DNA of 64,000 bases from Bacteroidales bacterium (GTDB lineage: Bacteria; Bacteroidota; Bacteroidia; Bacteroidales; Muribaculaceae), in the NCBI GenBank assembly GCA_910575545.1, contig CAJTFH010000003.1, positions 117,442-181,441 of the forward strand. The letters are read 5' to 3'. The notes under the pieces are model-generated. The model was given only the letters and a program-made list of their open reading frames with translations. It did no database searches and was not told the DNA's origin. Below, piece after piece: positions 17,404-27,239 of this stretch (its first letter is position 1; each line of letters starts with the position of its first letter). The translations under genes and the position numbers were made by a program.

Positions 17404-19176
17404 ATGCTTAAACGTTTCTTCATTTCGATGCTGGGGTCGCTTACGGCCATCTGGATTTCAATAATGCTGCTCATGGTGTTGATTATGACTTTTGCCATAG
17501 GGTCTGTGGTGAGCACGTTGTCATCGGGTAGCACGCCAGTGAAAATAAGTGACAATTCGATACTTACCATTGAGCTTAATGGCAATATAGAAGAGCGGGT
17601 TGTCACCCCGGATATTTATGATATGATCAACGAGCGTCCCCAACCCACAGCCTTGGAGAATATATTAAACGCCATCAAGGCGGCAGAAGATGATGAGAGC
17701 ATCATAGGCATATATCTGCAATGCAAAGGAGCAGCCGCAGGCCTGGCCACGCGTGAGGCCATAAGGGATGCTCTTGCTGCATTTAAAGAAAGAGGTAAAT
17801 GGATTGTGGCGTATGGTGATTCTTATACCCAGGGGGATTATTATGTTGCTTCGGTAGCTGATGAAATCTATCTGAATCCGGTTGGGGCTGTGGAACTTAA
17901 AGGGCTTGCCAGCGGCATTCCATTTTTCAAGGGGTTTCTTGATAAAGCCGGTATCGAAATGCAGGTGATAAAGGTAGGTACTTTTAAAAGTGCCGTTGAG
18001 CCTTACATCATGACAGGGATGAGCGAAGCTAATAGGCTGCAGACTTCTGTGTTCCTTGATAATATGTGGAAGCGCATGGCAGATGAAATCGCTTCATCCA
18101 GAGGTATTAAGGTGGATTCGCTCAATATCCTTGCCGACAGTATGCTTGTTATGACCCCAGCCGAGAATCTCGTTGATTTGAAGGTTGTTGATGGGCTGAA
18201 ATATACCAATGAAATGTCGGATTATCTGAAAAAGCAGTCGTTGACAAATGCTAAGAAGAGTATTCCTTTGGTGTCGGTTGGCGACTATCTTGGCTCAGGT
18301 GCGAAAGTCCCGCATGAAAAATCGGAGAAAAAGAAAATTGCGGTGTATTATGCCGCAGGCGATATAACTGAGAGTGAGAAGGGTGGCATAGCTTCTGACC
18401 GGGTGGTTCCCGACATAATTAAACTTGCAGAAGATGACGATATTGACGGATTAGTGCTGAGGGTCAATTCAGGTGGCGGCTCTGCATTCGCCTCAGAACA
18501 GATATGGCATGCCCTCGAGGTGTTGAAGAGCAAAGATAAACCGTTTTATGTGTCGATGGGGGACTATGCGGCATCGGGAGGTTACTACATCTCATGCGGC
18601 GCCGATAAAATCTACGCGCAACCTCTCACTCTTACAGGTTCAATCGGTATATTTGGCATGATTCCATGTGTAAAGGAATTGTTGAACAATAAACTTGGTA
18701 TAAATTTCGATTTCGTATCGACGAATGCCAACAGCAGCGGGCCGAATATCATGGAACCGATGACGCCATTCCAGCGCCAACGGCTTCAGCAGGAGGTAGA
18801 CCGTGGATATGAATTGTTCACCAGCCGATGTGCGGAGGGGCGCGGCATTTCGCAGGATTCAATAAAGGCAATAGCCGAAGGCCGTGTGTGGGATGGAATG
18901 ACTGCTAAGAAAATCGGACTGGTTGATGAACTCGGTTCGCTTGAAGATGCCATTGCAGACTTGGCTGATGAGAATGGGTTTACGAAATACCAGGTCATTT
19001 CATATCCCGATGCAAAGGCTTCGTTTTGGGATGTCATCTTGGAATTTAACACTCAGATGCGGGTAAACTCACTTAAAAAAGAGCTTGGAATATGGTATCC
19101 GGCATATGAGGAAATGAAACGCCTTGACCGTCTATCGCCGGTACAAGCCAGGATGGAAACGGTTTTGTTTGAATGA
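17404..19176 (+). CDS. sppA: Signal peptide peptidase SppA, 67K type
   Basis: Membrane-anchored serine/lysine protease that degrades signal peptides left in the inner membrane; 590 residues. One N-terminal membrane segment (about residues 12-35) is followed by two tandem S49 domains. The general base is Lys195 in VGTFKSAVEP in the first half; the nucleophile is Ser391 in AASGGYYIS in the second half, the split arrangement of the long SppA form. Transcribed from a consensus promoter, and probably continues into lpxK 56 bp downstream. Confidence 0.95.
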   Translation: MLKRFFISMLGSLTAIWISIMLLMVLIMTFAIGSVVSTLSSGSTPVKISDNSILTIELNGNIEERVVTPDIYDMINERPQPTALENILNAIKAAEDDESIIGIYLQCKGAAAGLATREAIRDALAAFKERGKWIVAYGDSYTQGDYYVASVADEIYLNPVGAVELKGLASGIPFFKGFLDKAGIEMQVIKVGTFKSAVEPYIMTGMSEANRLQTSVFLDNMWKRMADEIASSRGIKVDSLNILADSMLVMTPAENLVDLKVVDGLKYTNEMSDYLKKQSLTNAKKSIPLVSVGDYLGSGAKVPHEKSEKKKIAVYYAAGDITESEKGGIASDRVVPDIIKLAEDDDIDGLVLRVNSGGGSAFASEQIWHALEVLKSKDKPFYVSMGDYAASGGYYISCGADKIYAQPLTLTGSIGIFGMIPCVKELLNNKLGINFDFVSTNANSSGPNIMEPMTPFQRQRLQQEVDRGYELFTSRCAEGRGISQDSIKAIAEGRVWDGMTAKKIGLVDELGSLEDAIADLADENGFTKYQVISYPDAKASFWDVILEFNTQMRVNSLKKELGIWYPAYEEMKRLDRLSPVQARMETVLFE

Positions 19177-19232
19177 ATCCTGAATGATGCCGGAAATCAA
19201 AGGTCCGGTGTCTTCACACAGAAAATAAACAA

Positions 19233-20321
19233 GTGCCTAAAAACAAGATTATAACCAATCTGCTTCTGCTTCCGATGTCGAAACTCTATGGGTTTGGTGT
19301 CGGGGTTAGAAATCTTATGTTTAAATGGCATATATTGAAACAACGGGAATTTCCTGTGCCGGTCATAGTGGTCGGCAATATCGGGGTTGGTGGCACGGGT
19401 AAGACACCTCACACCGAGTATATAATAGATTTGTTGCGCTATAAATACCGGGTAGGTATGTTGAGCCGAGGCTATAAGCGTAAAACCAAAGGTTTCGTTC
19501 TTGCAACCCGTCGGTCTACCCCCCTTGATATAGGTGATGAACCATACCAGATTTATCAGAAATTCGGCAGCGAGATAACTGTGGCAGTGTGTGAAGACCG
19601 TTGCTCCGGTATAGACGAGATGTTGCGGCTTGATCCGAAAATTAATCTGATTGTTCTCGATGATGCTTTTCAGCATAGGTATGTGAAGCCAACCTTGTCG
19701 ATTGTCTTAACCGAGTTCAACAATCCGATATTCTATGACAGGCTTCTGCCTTTGGGGCGTTTGCGTGAGCCGGTGAATGCAATCTATCGGGCGGATATGG
19801 TGGTGGTGACAAAGTGCCCCGAGCAGTTGAAAGCGCTTGAATACCGTATATTCAAAAATAATCTGAAGTTATTCCCTTATCAGAAATTGTTTTTTTCGAG
19901 ATATAATTATGCTCCGCTGACACCTCTGTTCCCAGACGAACAGCCTGATAAACTGTTTGTTAATTGGCTTACGGAGAGAGATACGGTGTTATTGATAGCT
20001 GGTATTGCAAATCCGAAACCTTTAATCAGGTATATCAAAGAAAGCCGTGCCAAGGTTAAAGTGAAGAGTTTTCCGGATCATCATAATTTCACCCGCAAAG
20101 ACATGGATGGTTTGCTTGAGAAGTTCAATGAGCTTGAAGGGGATCGTAAATATATAATAACCACTGAGAAGGATGCTGTAAGACTGACAAATAATCCATA
20201 TTTCCCTCACGAATTGAAAAACATGATATATTATCAGCCAATCAAGGTGAAATTTGACCCTTTGAATGCAGAGCCTTTTGACATTGAGGTGCAAAAGGTT
20301 TTGTTGAATGCCGTGAAATGA
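19233..20321 (+). CDS. lpxK: Tetraacyldisaccharide 4'-kinase LpxK
   Basis: Phosphorylates the 4' position of the lipid A precursor at the inner-membrane face; 362 residues. Walker A is GGTGKT at 53-58 in VVGNIGVGGTGKTPH, followed by the family signature MLSRGYKRKTKG and the DDAFQHR motif. A hydrophobic N-terminus (about residues 5-20) suits membrane association. The start is GTG 19233; ATG 19275 is a possible but shorter alternative. It follows sppA by 56 bp and no separate promoter is visible. Confidence 0.95.
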   Translation: MPKNKIITNLLLLPMSKLYGFGVGVRNLMFKWHILKQREFPVPVIVVGNIGVGGTGKTPHTEYIIDLLRYKYRVGMLSRGYKRKTKGFVLATRRSTPLDIGDEPYQIYQKFGSEITVAVCEDRCSGIDEMLRLDPKINLIVLDDAFQHRYVKPTLSIVLTEFNNPIFYDRLLPLGRLREPVNAIYRADMVVVTKCPEQLKALEYRIFKNNLKLFPYQKLFFSRYNYAPLTPLFPDEQPDKLFVNWLTERDTVLLIAGIANPKPLIRYIKESRAKVKVKSFPDHHNFTRKDMDGLLEKFNELEGDRKYIITTEKDAVRLTNNPYFPHELKNMIYYQPIKVKFDPLNAEPFDIEVQKVLLNAVK

Positions 20322-20476
20322 GATATAGCCCTATGGTACTGGTGGATTTCCATAATCAGAAATTGACAGAAGCGTGTAGGCCAGTAATATGTTAGGGTGG
20401 TTTGGAACTTCATGCATAGCAGTGGTGTTAAGACATATACAATTACAATGCGAATTGATAACAACTGAAATTACTA

Positions 20477-21307
20477 ATGACAAATAAAACGACCATGTTA
20501 GAAAAAATACAACAGACTGCAGATTTCCTGCGTACGAAAGTGGCTGATATGCCAAAGATTGCAGTAATCCTCGGAACCGGCCTCGGCTCATTGGCGGATA
20601 TGATAGAGGATAAGATCGTCATTCCGTATTCAGAAATCCCGAATTTCCCCGTCTCGACAGTTGAAGGCCATAGCGGCAACTTCATTTTCGGCAATTTAGC
20701 CGGTAAGCGTGTCATGGCCATGCAGGGCCGTTTCCATTATTATGAGGGATATGATATGAAGACGGTTACATTCCCGGTGCGGGTTATGCGAGCTTTGGGT
20801 GTTGAGACCCTCATTGTTTCAAATGCAGCAGGTGGAATGAATAAAGAGTTCCAGGTAGGGGATGTGATGATTATTACAGACCATATCAATCTGTTTCCTG
20901 AGAATCCTCTGCGAGGTAAGAACTATAAGGAGCTCGGAGACCGTTTCCCTGCCATGACTGAGGCATATAGCCACAGGCTTGTTAAACTGGCTGATGAAAT
21001 CGGAGCGGAAAAGGGCATTAGGCTGATGCAGGGGGTTTATGTCGGCACAACCGGTCCGACGTTTGAAACTCCGGCAGAATATGAGTATTTCCGTGTAATT
21101 GGCGGTGATGCAGTGGGCATGTCGACTGTGCCTGAGGTTATTGTTGCCCGTCATGGAGGGATGGAAGTGTTCGGGTTGTCTGTCATTACCGACCTTGGAG
21201 GAAAAGATATAACTGAAGTTCCTTCGCATGAAGAGGTGCAGATGGCTGCTAAAACCGCAGAGCCTGTAACAAAAGACCTCGTAAGAAGTCTTGTGGAGCG
21301 CATGTAA
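20477..21307 (+). CDS. punA: Purine nucleoside phosphorylase (inosine/guanosine type)
   Basis: Phosphorolysis of purine nucleosides to free base and ribose-1-phosphate in purine salvage; cytoplasmic, probably a trimer, 276 residues. Motifs in order: ILGTGLG, GHSGNF, QGRFHYYEGY, SNAAGG, TDHINL, VGTTGPTFETPAE and GMSTVPEVIVARH. It starts 155 bp after lpxK; no clear -7 box is seen there. thiL follows after 13 bp, so the two are probably one transcript although their pathways differ. The ATG at 20477 is used; another in-frame ATG lies six codons on. Confidence 0.96.
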   Translation: MTNKTTMLEKIQQTADFLRTKVADMPKIAVILGTGLGSLADMIEDKIVIPYSEIPNFPVSTVEGHSGNFIFGNLAGKRVMAMQGRFHYYEGYDMKTVTFPVRVMRALGVETLIVSNAAGGMNKEFQVGDVMIITDHINLFPENPLRGKNYKELGDRFPAMTEAYSHRLVKLADEIGAEKGIRLMQGVYVGTTGPTFETPAEYEYFRVIGGDAVGMSTVPEVIVARHGGMEVFGLSVITDLGGKDITEVPSHEEVQMAAKTAEPVTKDLVRSLVERM

Positions 21308-21320
21308 CCTATGTTGATTT

Positions 21321-22355
21321 ATGGAAGAGAAGCAGACTGAGATAGCTTCGCTGGGGGAATTCGGCCTGATTGACAGGCTTACCGGCGATTTAAAACTTGT
21401 AAACTCCTCATCTCTGAGAGGGGTGGGCGACGACTGTGCCGTTATGGAGTATAGAGACACTGATGTGCTGGTGTCTACCGACCTGCTTGTCGAGGGAGTC
21501 CATTTTGACCTCACGTATGTGCCTTTAAAACATTTAGGATATAAGGCGGCTGTGGTCAATTTTTCCGACATATATGCAATGAACGGGCATCCGAGGCAGA
21601 TTACGGTGTCGTTGGCTATTTCAAAACGTTTTACGGTAGAACATATCGAGGCATTGTATAGCGGCATTAAGCTCGCCTGTGAGATATATGGTGTGGATCT
21701 TGTTGGAGGAGACACAACATCTTCGAGGGCAGGATTGGTGATTTCCATAACCTGTATAGGGGATGCGCCGAAAGACCGGATAGTTTATCGCTCAGGGGCA
21801 AAGGATACTGATTTGATATGTGTGTCCGGAGACCTTGGCGCGGCATACATGGGGCTACAGCTGCTGGAACGGGAGAAAGTCGCCTCGGCCGGACAGAAGG
21901 ATTTCCAGCCCATGTTTGATGGCAAGGAGTATCTGATTGAGCGCCAGCTGAAACCTGAGGCCCGACGTGATATTGTCGAGGAATTGGAAAAGGCCGGCAT
22001 TGTGCCAACATCTATGATGGATATATCAGACGGGCTGTCGTCGGAGCTAATGCACATATGCAAGGCATCTGGCACAGGTTGCCGTGTGTATGAAGACCGT
22101 ATTCCTATCGATTACCAGACGGCGCTCATGGCAGAAGAGCTTAACATGAATCTTGTTACAGCAGCCATGAACGGAGGGGAGGATTATGAATTGTTGTTTA
22201 CAGTGCCGCTGCACATGCATGAACAGGTGTCAAAACTTCCCGGGATAAAGGTTATCGGCAACATGACTAAACCTGAACTGGGCTGTTGCCTTGTGACTCG
22301 CGACGGCACAGAGATGCCTATCCGAGCCCAAGGCTGGAATCCGCTTGCCGATTGA
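21321..22355 (+). CDS. thiL: Thiamine-monophosphate kinase ThiL
   Basis: Makes thiamine pyrophosphate from thiamine monophosphate and ATP, the last step of the pathway; 344 residues. PurM-like fold with GVGDDCAV, STDLLVEGVHF, DLVGGDTTSS, MDISDGLSSEL and GGEDYELLFTV, which supply the Mg and ATP ligands. It is 13 bp after punA and is closed by a hairpin terminator. No TPP riboswitch was seen. Confidence 0.96.
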   Translation: MEEKQTEIASLGEFGLIDRLTGDLKLVNSSSLRGVGDDCAVMEYRDTDVLVSTDLLVEGVHFDLTYVPLKHLGYKAAVVNFSDIYAMNGHPRQITVSLAISKRFTVEHIEALYSGIKLACEIYGVDLVGGDTTSSRAGLVISITCIGDAPKDRIVYRSGAKDTDLICVSGDLGAAYMGLQLLEREKVASAGQKDFQPMFDGKEYLIERQLKPEARRDIVEELEKAGIVPTSMMDISDGLSSELMHICKASGTGCRVYEDRIPIDYQTALMAEELNMNLVTAAMNGGEDYELLFTVPLHMHEQVSKLPGIKVIGNMTKPELGCCLVTRDGTEMPIRAQGWNPLAD

Positions 22356-22410
22356 TTCTGCCACTTGAAGACAGTGTTGTTTAAACAGTATTTATACTGT
22401 TAGCCGTTAT

Positions 22411-22454
22411 GTTATGGGAGTTCGTGGTGACACAGGCTCCCATAACGTGTTTTT
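22411..22454 (+). terminator. Terminator after thiL
   Basis: GTTATGGGAG (22411-22420) pairs perfectly with CTCCCATAAC (22437-22446) across a 16-nt loop, then five T at 22450-22454. A second small palindrome, ACAGTA/TACTGT, lies just upstream at 22385-22400. Confidence 0.85.
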
Positions 22455-22456
22455 AA

Positions 22457-22488
22457 TTTGTGGATTTGTTTAAAAAAACGTATATTTG
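22457..22488 (+). promoter_or_regulatory. Consensus promoter of the TPR sensor kinase
   Basis: TTTG (22457-22460), 20-bp spacer, TATATTTG (22481-22488): full consensus. It begins three bases after the thiL terminator. Transcription would start near 22493. Confidence 0.85.
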
Positions 22489-22520
22489 TGTGTCAGATTG
22501 ATTCGGTTGGGTAATAAGCA

Positions 22521-24590
22521 ATGAGATTAAGAACAGCGTTTTATATATTGTTATGTGCGCTCCCTTTAATGGGTGGTGCTCGAGCTTTTAACCGTTACGC
22601 AGTGGCTGACAGCCTTGACAGAGTGTTGGCTGAGTCTGAGACCCCGGGTGATAGTGCCGTTATATTGTCGGATATGTTTGATGTCGTAGCCCGGCAACAC
22701 CGTGATTCAATTGGAACAATGGCATTTCACTCAGCGGTGCGGGCTGGCGATTCACGGCTGGCATTGGACTTATTGCGGAATCTCGCTAATACGCATCTCC
22801 GTAACGATTCTTTGCTGCAGGTTGATTTTGACCGGGCCATGAGATTTGAATCTTCTGATGACCGCAGTGCGACTGTTGCCTTCATAAGAATGTTGCATAA
22901 TTCATATAAAGTCAGATATGCAACCCCCCAGGAACAGGATAAACAGATTATTAAATTGCTGAAAGAGCTGAATGTTAATCCGGAGGGGGATATCTACGAA
23001 CAGATTGTGAGGCTGCATGCCTTATGTCTTTATATAGGCGCATGTTCCCAGGGCGAGCTTCTTTCGGGATATATCTCGCAATTGGGCGATTTGGTGAATC
23101 AGTTGCCGGATTTCGCATATGCCATTAAAAACTGCTATCATGTGCAGGCGTCGCTTGCATTCATGCAGAATGAAGAATATGACAAGGCGGTTGACAGTGA
23201 CCGCAAACTGCTTGCTTGTATAGATCGTCTTGATTCGGATCAAGTTGGCATGAAACGTAAATTCCGCGATTATGATTCCCACCGCTATGTGATTTATACA
23301 AGGTTGCTTGCCAATTATCCCCGATTGAAAGACGCTGAGGTGGAGGAATATTACCATAAGGCGATGGATATCGCCGGGCGTGACGAGCTGGCCAAACAGA
23401 CGAACATGGTGTCGGGCAGACCGCAGATTTTCTATGCCATGTATAAAAAAGATTATCCGGCAGCTTTGGAACTTTTAGATAAATACGGGCATATGCCTTA
23501 TAACGCCCATATAAGGCGGCAGATGTTGGCTATGACCATAGAAAGCGCCAATGCTACAGGCGATAAGGATAAAGAGCTTACTGCTTTCAGGGAATATAGT
23601 TCAATTCTCGAACAGACACTTGAGAGCAGAATGGTTGAAAAGTATAAAGAGCTAGAGATTGTCTATAACCTGCATAAATTGAAAGCGGAACATGCCAGAG
23701 GGACTTGGCAACTGCATAAAAAAATGCTGACAGTTGCAGGTGTCGCGGCCGGAATTTTATTCATTCTGTTAGTGCTTGTGGCGCTTCTTTGGCGTCATGC
23801 AAAAAAACTGGCAGAGAAAATTTCAAAAGCTAATGCTGATCTTCGGGTAGAACGTGACAATCTGAAAAAATCGCAATATGAACTGGTGAAGGCTCGTGAT
23901 GAGGCCAGGCAAGCTAACCGCATTAAGTCGGATTTCATCAGGAATATGAGCAGTGAAGTTTCGGTGCCGCTTCATACCATTAATGAATATACAAACTTGA
24001 TTGTTGATTGCTCGGAGGCTGGAGTGAAGTCGTATTTGAAGCATTTTGCCGATCTGGTGACACAGAACGCAGAGGTTCTGACCACTATTATCAGTGATGT
24101 TATGAGCCTGTCGGAGATTGACGGAAACTCGTTAGTAATAGAAAAGAGAAAAGAGCATTTGCGCCATCTGTGTGAAGTTGCTGTTGACAGCGTGCTTCAT
24201 AAAGGGCGTCCGGGTGTGGTTATGAAATTGGCAGAAGGATTGCCTGATTTGCCGGTCACAACCGACCCCCACCGTTTACTGCAGATATTGGTGCAGCTTC
24301 TTAAGAATGCGGCCAAGTTTACAGAAGAGGGTTTGATTGAGGTTGATTATGCGGAGGATTCCGATGGCGGTCTGGTCAGCATATCAGTGACAGATACCGG
24401 AATCGGTATTTCGCCGGAAAACAGCGAGCGCATATTTGAGCGTTTTGTTAAGCTCGACAGCAATTCTCCCGGCATAGGTATCGGTCTTACTATTGCACGT
24501 CATCTGGCAGAATTGCTCGGCGGGTCGCTTGAACTTGACAGCACCTATACGGATGGAGCCCGTTTCGTGGTTAAGATTCCGATAGATTGA
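22521..24590 (+). CDS. TPR sensor histidine-kinase homologue with degenerate H-box
   Basis: 689 residues: signal peptide (1-22), a periplasmic TPR-like helical domain (about 30-395), one membrane segment (404-423), a coiled coil (425-470), a DHp-like segment and a HATPase domain. ATP-binding boxes are intact: N-box LLKNAAKF (593-600), G1 DTGIGI (625-630), F-box ERFVKLD, G2 GIGIGL. The H-box, normally MSHE-x-RTPL, reads MSSEVSVPL, with Ser478 (codon 23952-23954) where the phosphoacceptor His belongs. It may bind ATP without autophosphorylating, or use another residue. No response-regulator gene is adjacent. Domain call is firm; activity is inference. Confidence 0.85.
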   Translation: MRLRTAFYILLCALPLMGGARAFNRYAVADSLDRVLAESETPGDSAVILSDMFDVVARQHRDSIGTMAFHSAVRAGDSRLALDLLRNLANTHLRNDSLLQVDFDRAMRFESSDDRSATVAFIRMLHNSYKVRYATPQEQDKQIIKLLKELNVNPEGDIYEQIVRLHALCLYIGACSQGELLSGYISQLGDLVNQLPDFAYAIKNCYHVQASLAFMQNEEYDKAVDSDRKLLACIDRLDSDQVGMKRKFRDYDSHRYVIYTRLLANYPRLKDAEVEEYYHKAMDIAGRDELAKQTNMVSGRPQIFYAMYKKDYPAALELLDKYGHMPYNAHIRRQMLAMTIESANATGDKDKELTAFREYSSILEQTLESRMVEKYKELEIVYNLHKLKAEHARGTWQLHKKMLTVAGVAAGILFILLVLVALLWRHAKKLAEKISKANADLRVERDNLKKSQYELVKARDEARQANRIKSDFIRNMSSEVSVPLHTINEYTNLIVDCSEAGVKSYLKHFADLVTQNAEVLTTIISDVMSLSEIDGNSLVIEKRKEHLRHLCEVAVDSVLHKGRPGVVMKLAEGLPDLPVTTDPHRLLQILVQLLKNAAKFTEEGLIEVDYAEDSDGGLVSISVTDTGIGISPENSERIFERFVKLDSNSPGIGIGLTIARHLAELLGGSLELDSTYTDGARFVVKIPID

Positions 24591-24624
24591 TGCTGATGTT
24601 TGTCGGCGCTGTTAATCGCTGCGT

Positions 24625-25146
24625 TCATAGTTGTCTGGTCAGGATTTTTGCAGTGATATAGGTGTTGCCGTCACGTCTGATCCAATCCGGCAATTCGGCT
24701 GTGATTTTAAATCCTGCTTTTAGAAAAAGTGCTATTGACTGTTTGTTGTCTGCGGATATTGTTGCGGCAAGCTGCTTAAGCCCAAGATTGTTTATGCAAT
24801 ATGAAATCAGCAGCTTCAGGGCTTCAGAGCCATATCCGTTGCGACGGTGTTGTGACGCAGTCATTATTCCAACGAAAGCGTGGCGGTTACGCATGTCGAT
24901 ATTGTAGAGGTCTATTGCTCCTACGGTAATCTGCCCGATATGCATCATGAGGCGCAATTGTCCTGTGGCCAGGGGGTTGGCGTCGTATTGATTAATGTAT
25001 TCCCATATCTGATGCCGGGACAGTGGTGCCGGTGAGAAGCCGAATCTCCACATTTCCGGGTCGTTTTCCCACAGGTAAAGCAGATCAGTGTCGGATGGTT
25101 CGAGGGCGCGTAACTGCAATCCGTTGGTGTTATCGGTCGCTTTCAT
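24625..25146 (-). CDS. GNAT-family N-acetyltransferase
   Basis: 173 residues. The acetyl-CoA pyrophosphate loop is QHRRNGYG (residues 99-106) and the later motif is SADNKQSIALFLKAGF. The overall pattern (ALEPSDTDLLYLWENDPEMW at the start) resembles the SpeG/RimJ-like branch that acetylates small amines or protein N-termini; the substrate cannot be assigned. It lies 31 bp after recR on the same strand, probably in one transcript. Confidence 0.85.
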   Translation of the reverse strand: MKATDNTNGLQLRALEPSDTDLLYLWENDPEMWRFGFSPAPLSRHQIWEYINQYDANPLATGQLRLMMHIGQITVGAIDLYNIDMRNRHAFVGIMTASQHRRNGYGSEALKLLISYCINNLGLKQLAATISADNKQSIALFLKAGFKITAELPDWIRRDGNTYITAKILTRQL

Positions 25147-25177
25147 TGGTAATTGCGATAGGCGTTTTTATATGGGT

Positions 25178-25801
25178 TCAGTCCTTTATTGAATCGGAAA
25201 ACAATGTGCGGTTCTGCAGTGAACGTCCGAGAGTGATTTCATCGGTATATTCGATTTCGTTGCCGACTGACACGCCGCGGGCAAGCTGTGTGACACGTAC
25301 GTTGTAGGGTTCAAGCCGTTTGTAGATGTAATAATCTGTTGTGTCACCTTCCATAGTCGCCCCTAATGCAAGTATGACTTCGCTAATGCCTCCGGTTGCT
25401 ACACGCATTATCAATGAATCGATTTGTAGCTTGTCTGGCCCGATTCCGTCGATTGGAGAGATTACCCCCCCGAGCACGTGATATCTTCCGTTATAAGAGC
25501 CTGTGTTTTCAAAAATAAGAACATCTTTCACGTTTTCAACAACGCATATGGTTGAAGGGTCTCGTCGCGTATCGGCACAGACCGGACATATGTCGGTTTG
25601 GGATATGTTGTGGCATACGGAGCAGTATCTGATCCCTTTGCGCATATTTATTATAGCTTCGCCCAAAGCCACTGATGTTGCTACATCTTCCCGTAAGAGA
25701 TGGAGGGCAAGGCGTAATGCGGTTTTGCGCCCGATTCCGGGCAGACGTGATATTTCTGATACTGCGCTTTCAAGAAGCGATGATTCAAATTCTTGTGTCA
25801 T
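25178..25801 (-). CDS. recR: Recombination protein RecR
   Basis: Part of the RecFOR pathway, which loads RecA on gapped DNA; 207 residues, normal length. Helix-hairpin-helix [17 protein letters not shown] (about 20-36), a four-Cys zinc finger with Cys60, Cys63, Cys72 and Cys75, and a Toprim domain beginning at ICVVEN. Transcribed from a promoter that lies back-to-back with that of panC. Confidence 0.97.
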   Translation of the reverse strand: MTQEFESSLLESAVSEISRLPGIGRKTALRLALHLLREDVATSVALGEAIINMRKGIRYCSVCHNISQTDICPVCADTRRDPSTICVVENVKDVLIFENTGSYNGRYHVLGGVISPIDGIGPDKLQIDSLIMRVATGGISEVILALGATMEGDTTDYYIYKRLEPYNVRVTQLARGVSVGNEIEYTDEITLGRSLQNRTLFSDSIKD

Positions 25802-25911
25802 AAGGAGTTGATGGTGCCCCTAAACTATGGCCGCTATCATGTTGGCAATAAGGGCGGCATAGGTGGCCGATGGTTGGCCCTGCATGGTTGCGTTGCAGGG
25901 TAATTTTCAAA

Positions 25912-25950
25912 CAAAGGTAGTGATTGTTTCACAATTATTTCATACCTTTG
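25912..25950. promoter_or_regulatory. Divergent recR / panC promoters
   Basis: The minus-strand -7 box TACCTTTG (25912-25919) serves recR and the plus-strand TACCTTTG (25943-25950) serves panC. They face apart with 23 bp between them, so the two polymerases would compete for the same stretch. Neither has an exact TTTG at -33. Confidence 0.7.
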
Positions 25951-25985
25951 CAGCCGAAAAATAGGGTTTAGAACTTATTTTACAG

Positions 25986-26837
25986 ATGAAGATTATCAGA
26001 AAAGTGGGGCATCTGCGCCAATTAATGGCAGATGCTAAGGATTCAGGGAAAATGGTCGGTCTGGTGCCTACGATGGGCGCTTTGCATGACGGGCATATAT
26101 CTCTCGTTGACCGTGCACGTAAGGAAAACGATGTTGTTGTGGTCAGCGTGTTTGTGAATCCCACACAATTCAATAATGCGGAAGACCTTGCCACATATCC
26201 TCGCACGGAAGAGGCTGATTGCCGCAAGCTGGATGGCGCAGGAGTTGATTTCGTTTTCATACCTTCAGTAGAAGAGGTATATCCAGAACCAGATACGCGC
26301 CAGTTTAATCTTGGAGATGTGGCCGCCGTAATGGAGGGTGCCATGCGTCCCGGTCATTTCAATGGCGTTGCCCAAGTGGTCAGCAAACTGTTTGAGATGG
26401 TAAAACCGACTAAGGCATATTTCGGTGAGAAAGATTTCCAACAGATTGCAGTAATCCGGCGCATGGTTGAGCTTGAGGGTTTCAATCTTGAGATTGTTGA
26501 CTGTCCGATATGCCGTGAACCGGACGGCCTGGCGATGAGTAGCCGTAATACCCGTCTTACGACAGAACAACGGGAGGTGGCTCCGGTCATACATAACGTT
26601 CTGGCAAAAAGTCTTGACTGGGCTAAAACGCACTCGCTTGACCAGACCAGGCGATATGTGGTTGATGAGATAAATTCGGCTCCTTATATGGAAGTGGAAT
26701 ATTATGAGATAGTCAATCCCCGGACCATGCAGCCATTGGCAGTATGGAGTGACGCACCGGATGGAGTAGCCGTTGGCTGTGTTACGGCATATTGCGGCAA
26801 GGTGCGACTGATTGACAATATAAAGTACATACTTTAA
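25986..26837 (+). CDS. panC: Pantothenate synthetase
   Basis: Joins pantoate and beta-alanine with ATP to form pantothenate, the precursor of coenzyme A; 283 residues. Signature motifs: [12 protein letters not shown] (HIGH-like), [30 protein letters not shown] (KMSKS-like partner) and the AMSSRN loop. It is followed after 16 bp by panD, which supplies beta-alanine, so this is a functional operon. Confidence 0.97.
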   Translation: MKIIRKVGHLRQLMADAKDSGKMVGLVPTMGALHDGHISLVDRARKENDVVVVSVFVNPTQFNNAEDLATYPRTEEADCRKLDGAGVDFVFIPSVEEVYPEPDTRQFNLGDVAAVMEGAMRPGHFNGVAQVVSKLFEMVKPTKAYFGEKDFQQIAVIRRMVELEGFNLEIVDCPICREPDGLAMSSRNTRLTTEQREVAPVIHNVLAKSLDWAKTHSLDQTRRYVVDEINSAPYMEVEYYEIVNPRTMQPLAVWSDAPDGVAVGCVTAYCGKVRLIDNIKYIL

Positions 26838-26853
26838 TCGAGTGTGACCGGCC

Positions 26854-27207
26854 ATGATGCAGGTTGAAGTTTTAAAATCGAAAATTCATCGGGTGAGCGT
26901 AACAGAGGCTCGCCTCGACTATATAGGTAGCATCACAATTGATGAAGACCTTATGGATGCCGCCAACATCATCCGTGGTGAGCATGTATATATCGTTGAT
27001 AATAATAACGGAGAACGTTTTGAGACCTATGCGATTCCAGGAGAGCGAGGGTCTGGCGTTATTTGCCTCAACGGGGCGGCCGCCCGAAAAGTGCAACCAG
27101 GTGATGTGATAATAATAATGGCTTACGGTTCGCTTCCTATCGACGAGGCCCGCGATTTCAAACCTAATGTCATATTCCCTGACACGGCTACGAACCGGCT
27201 TGTGTGA
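26854..27207 (+). CDS. panD: Aspartate 1-decarboxylase (pro-enzyme)
   Basis: Makes beta-alanine from aspartate for pantothenate synthesis; 117 residues. The precursor cleaves itself at Gly-Ser in YIGSITID, and the Ser becomes the pyruvoyl cofactor. With the first ATG the bond is Gly25-Ser26; with the second ATG (26857) it is Gly24-Ser25, the usual numbering, so the second ATG may be the real start. Other conserved residues visible: [16 protein letters not shown] and [12 protein letters not shown]. Confidence 0.97.
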   Translation: MMQVEVLKSKIHRVSVTEARLDYIGSITIDEDLMDAANIIRGEHVYIVDNNNGERFETYAIPGERGSGVICLNGAAARKVQPGDVIIIMAYGSLPIDEARDFKPNVIFPDTATNRLV

Positions 27208-27239
27208 CAAAGTTTTTATAACCCCCGAAACATATCAAC

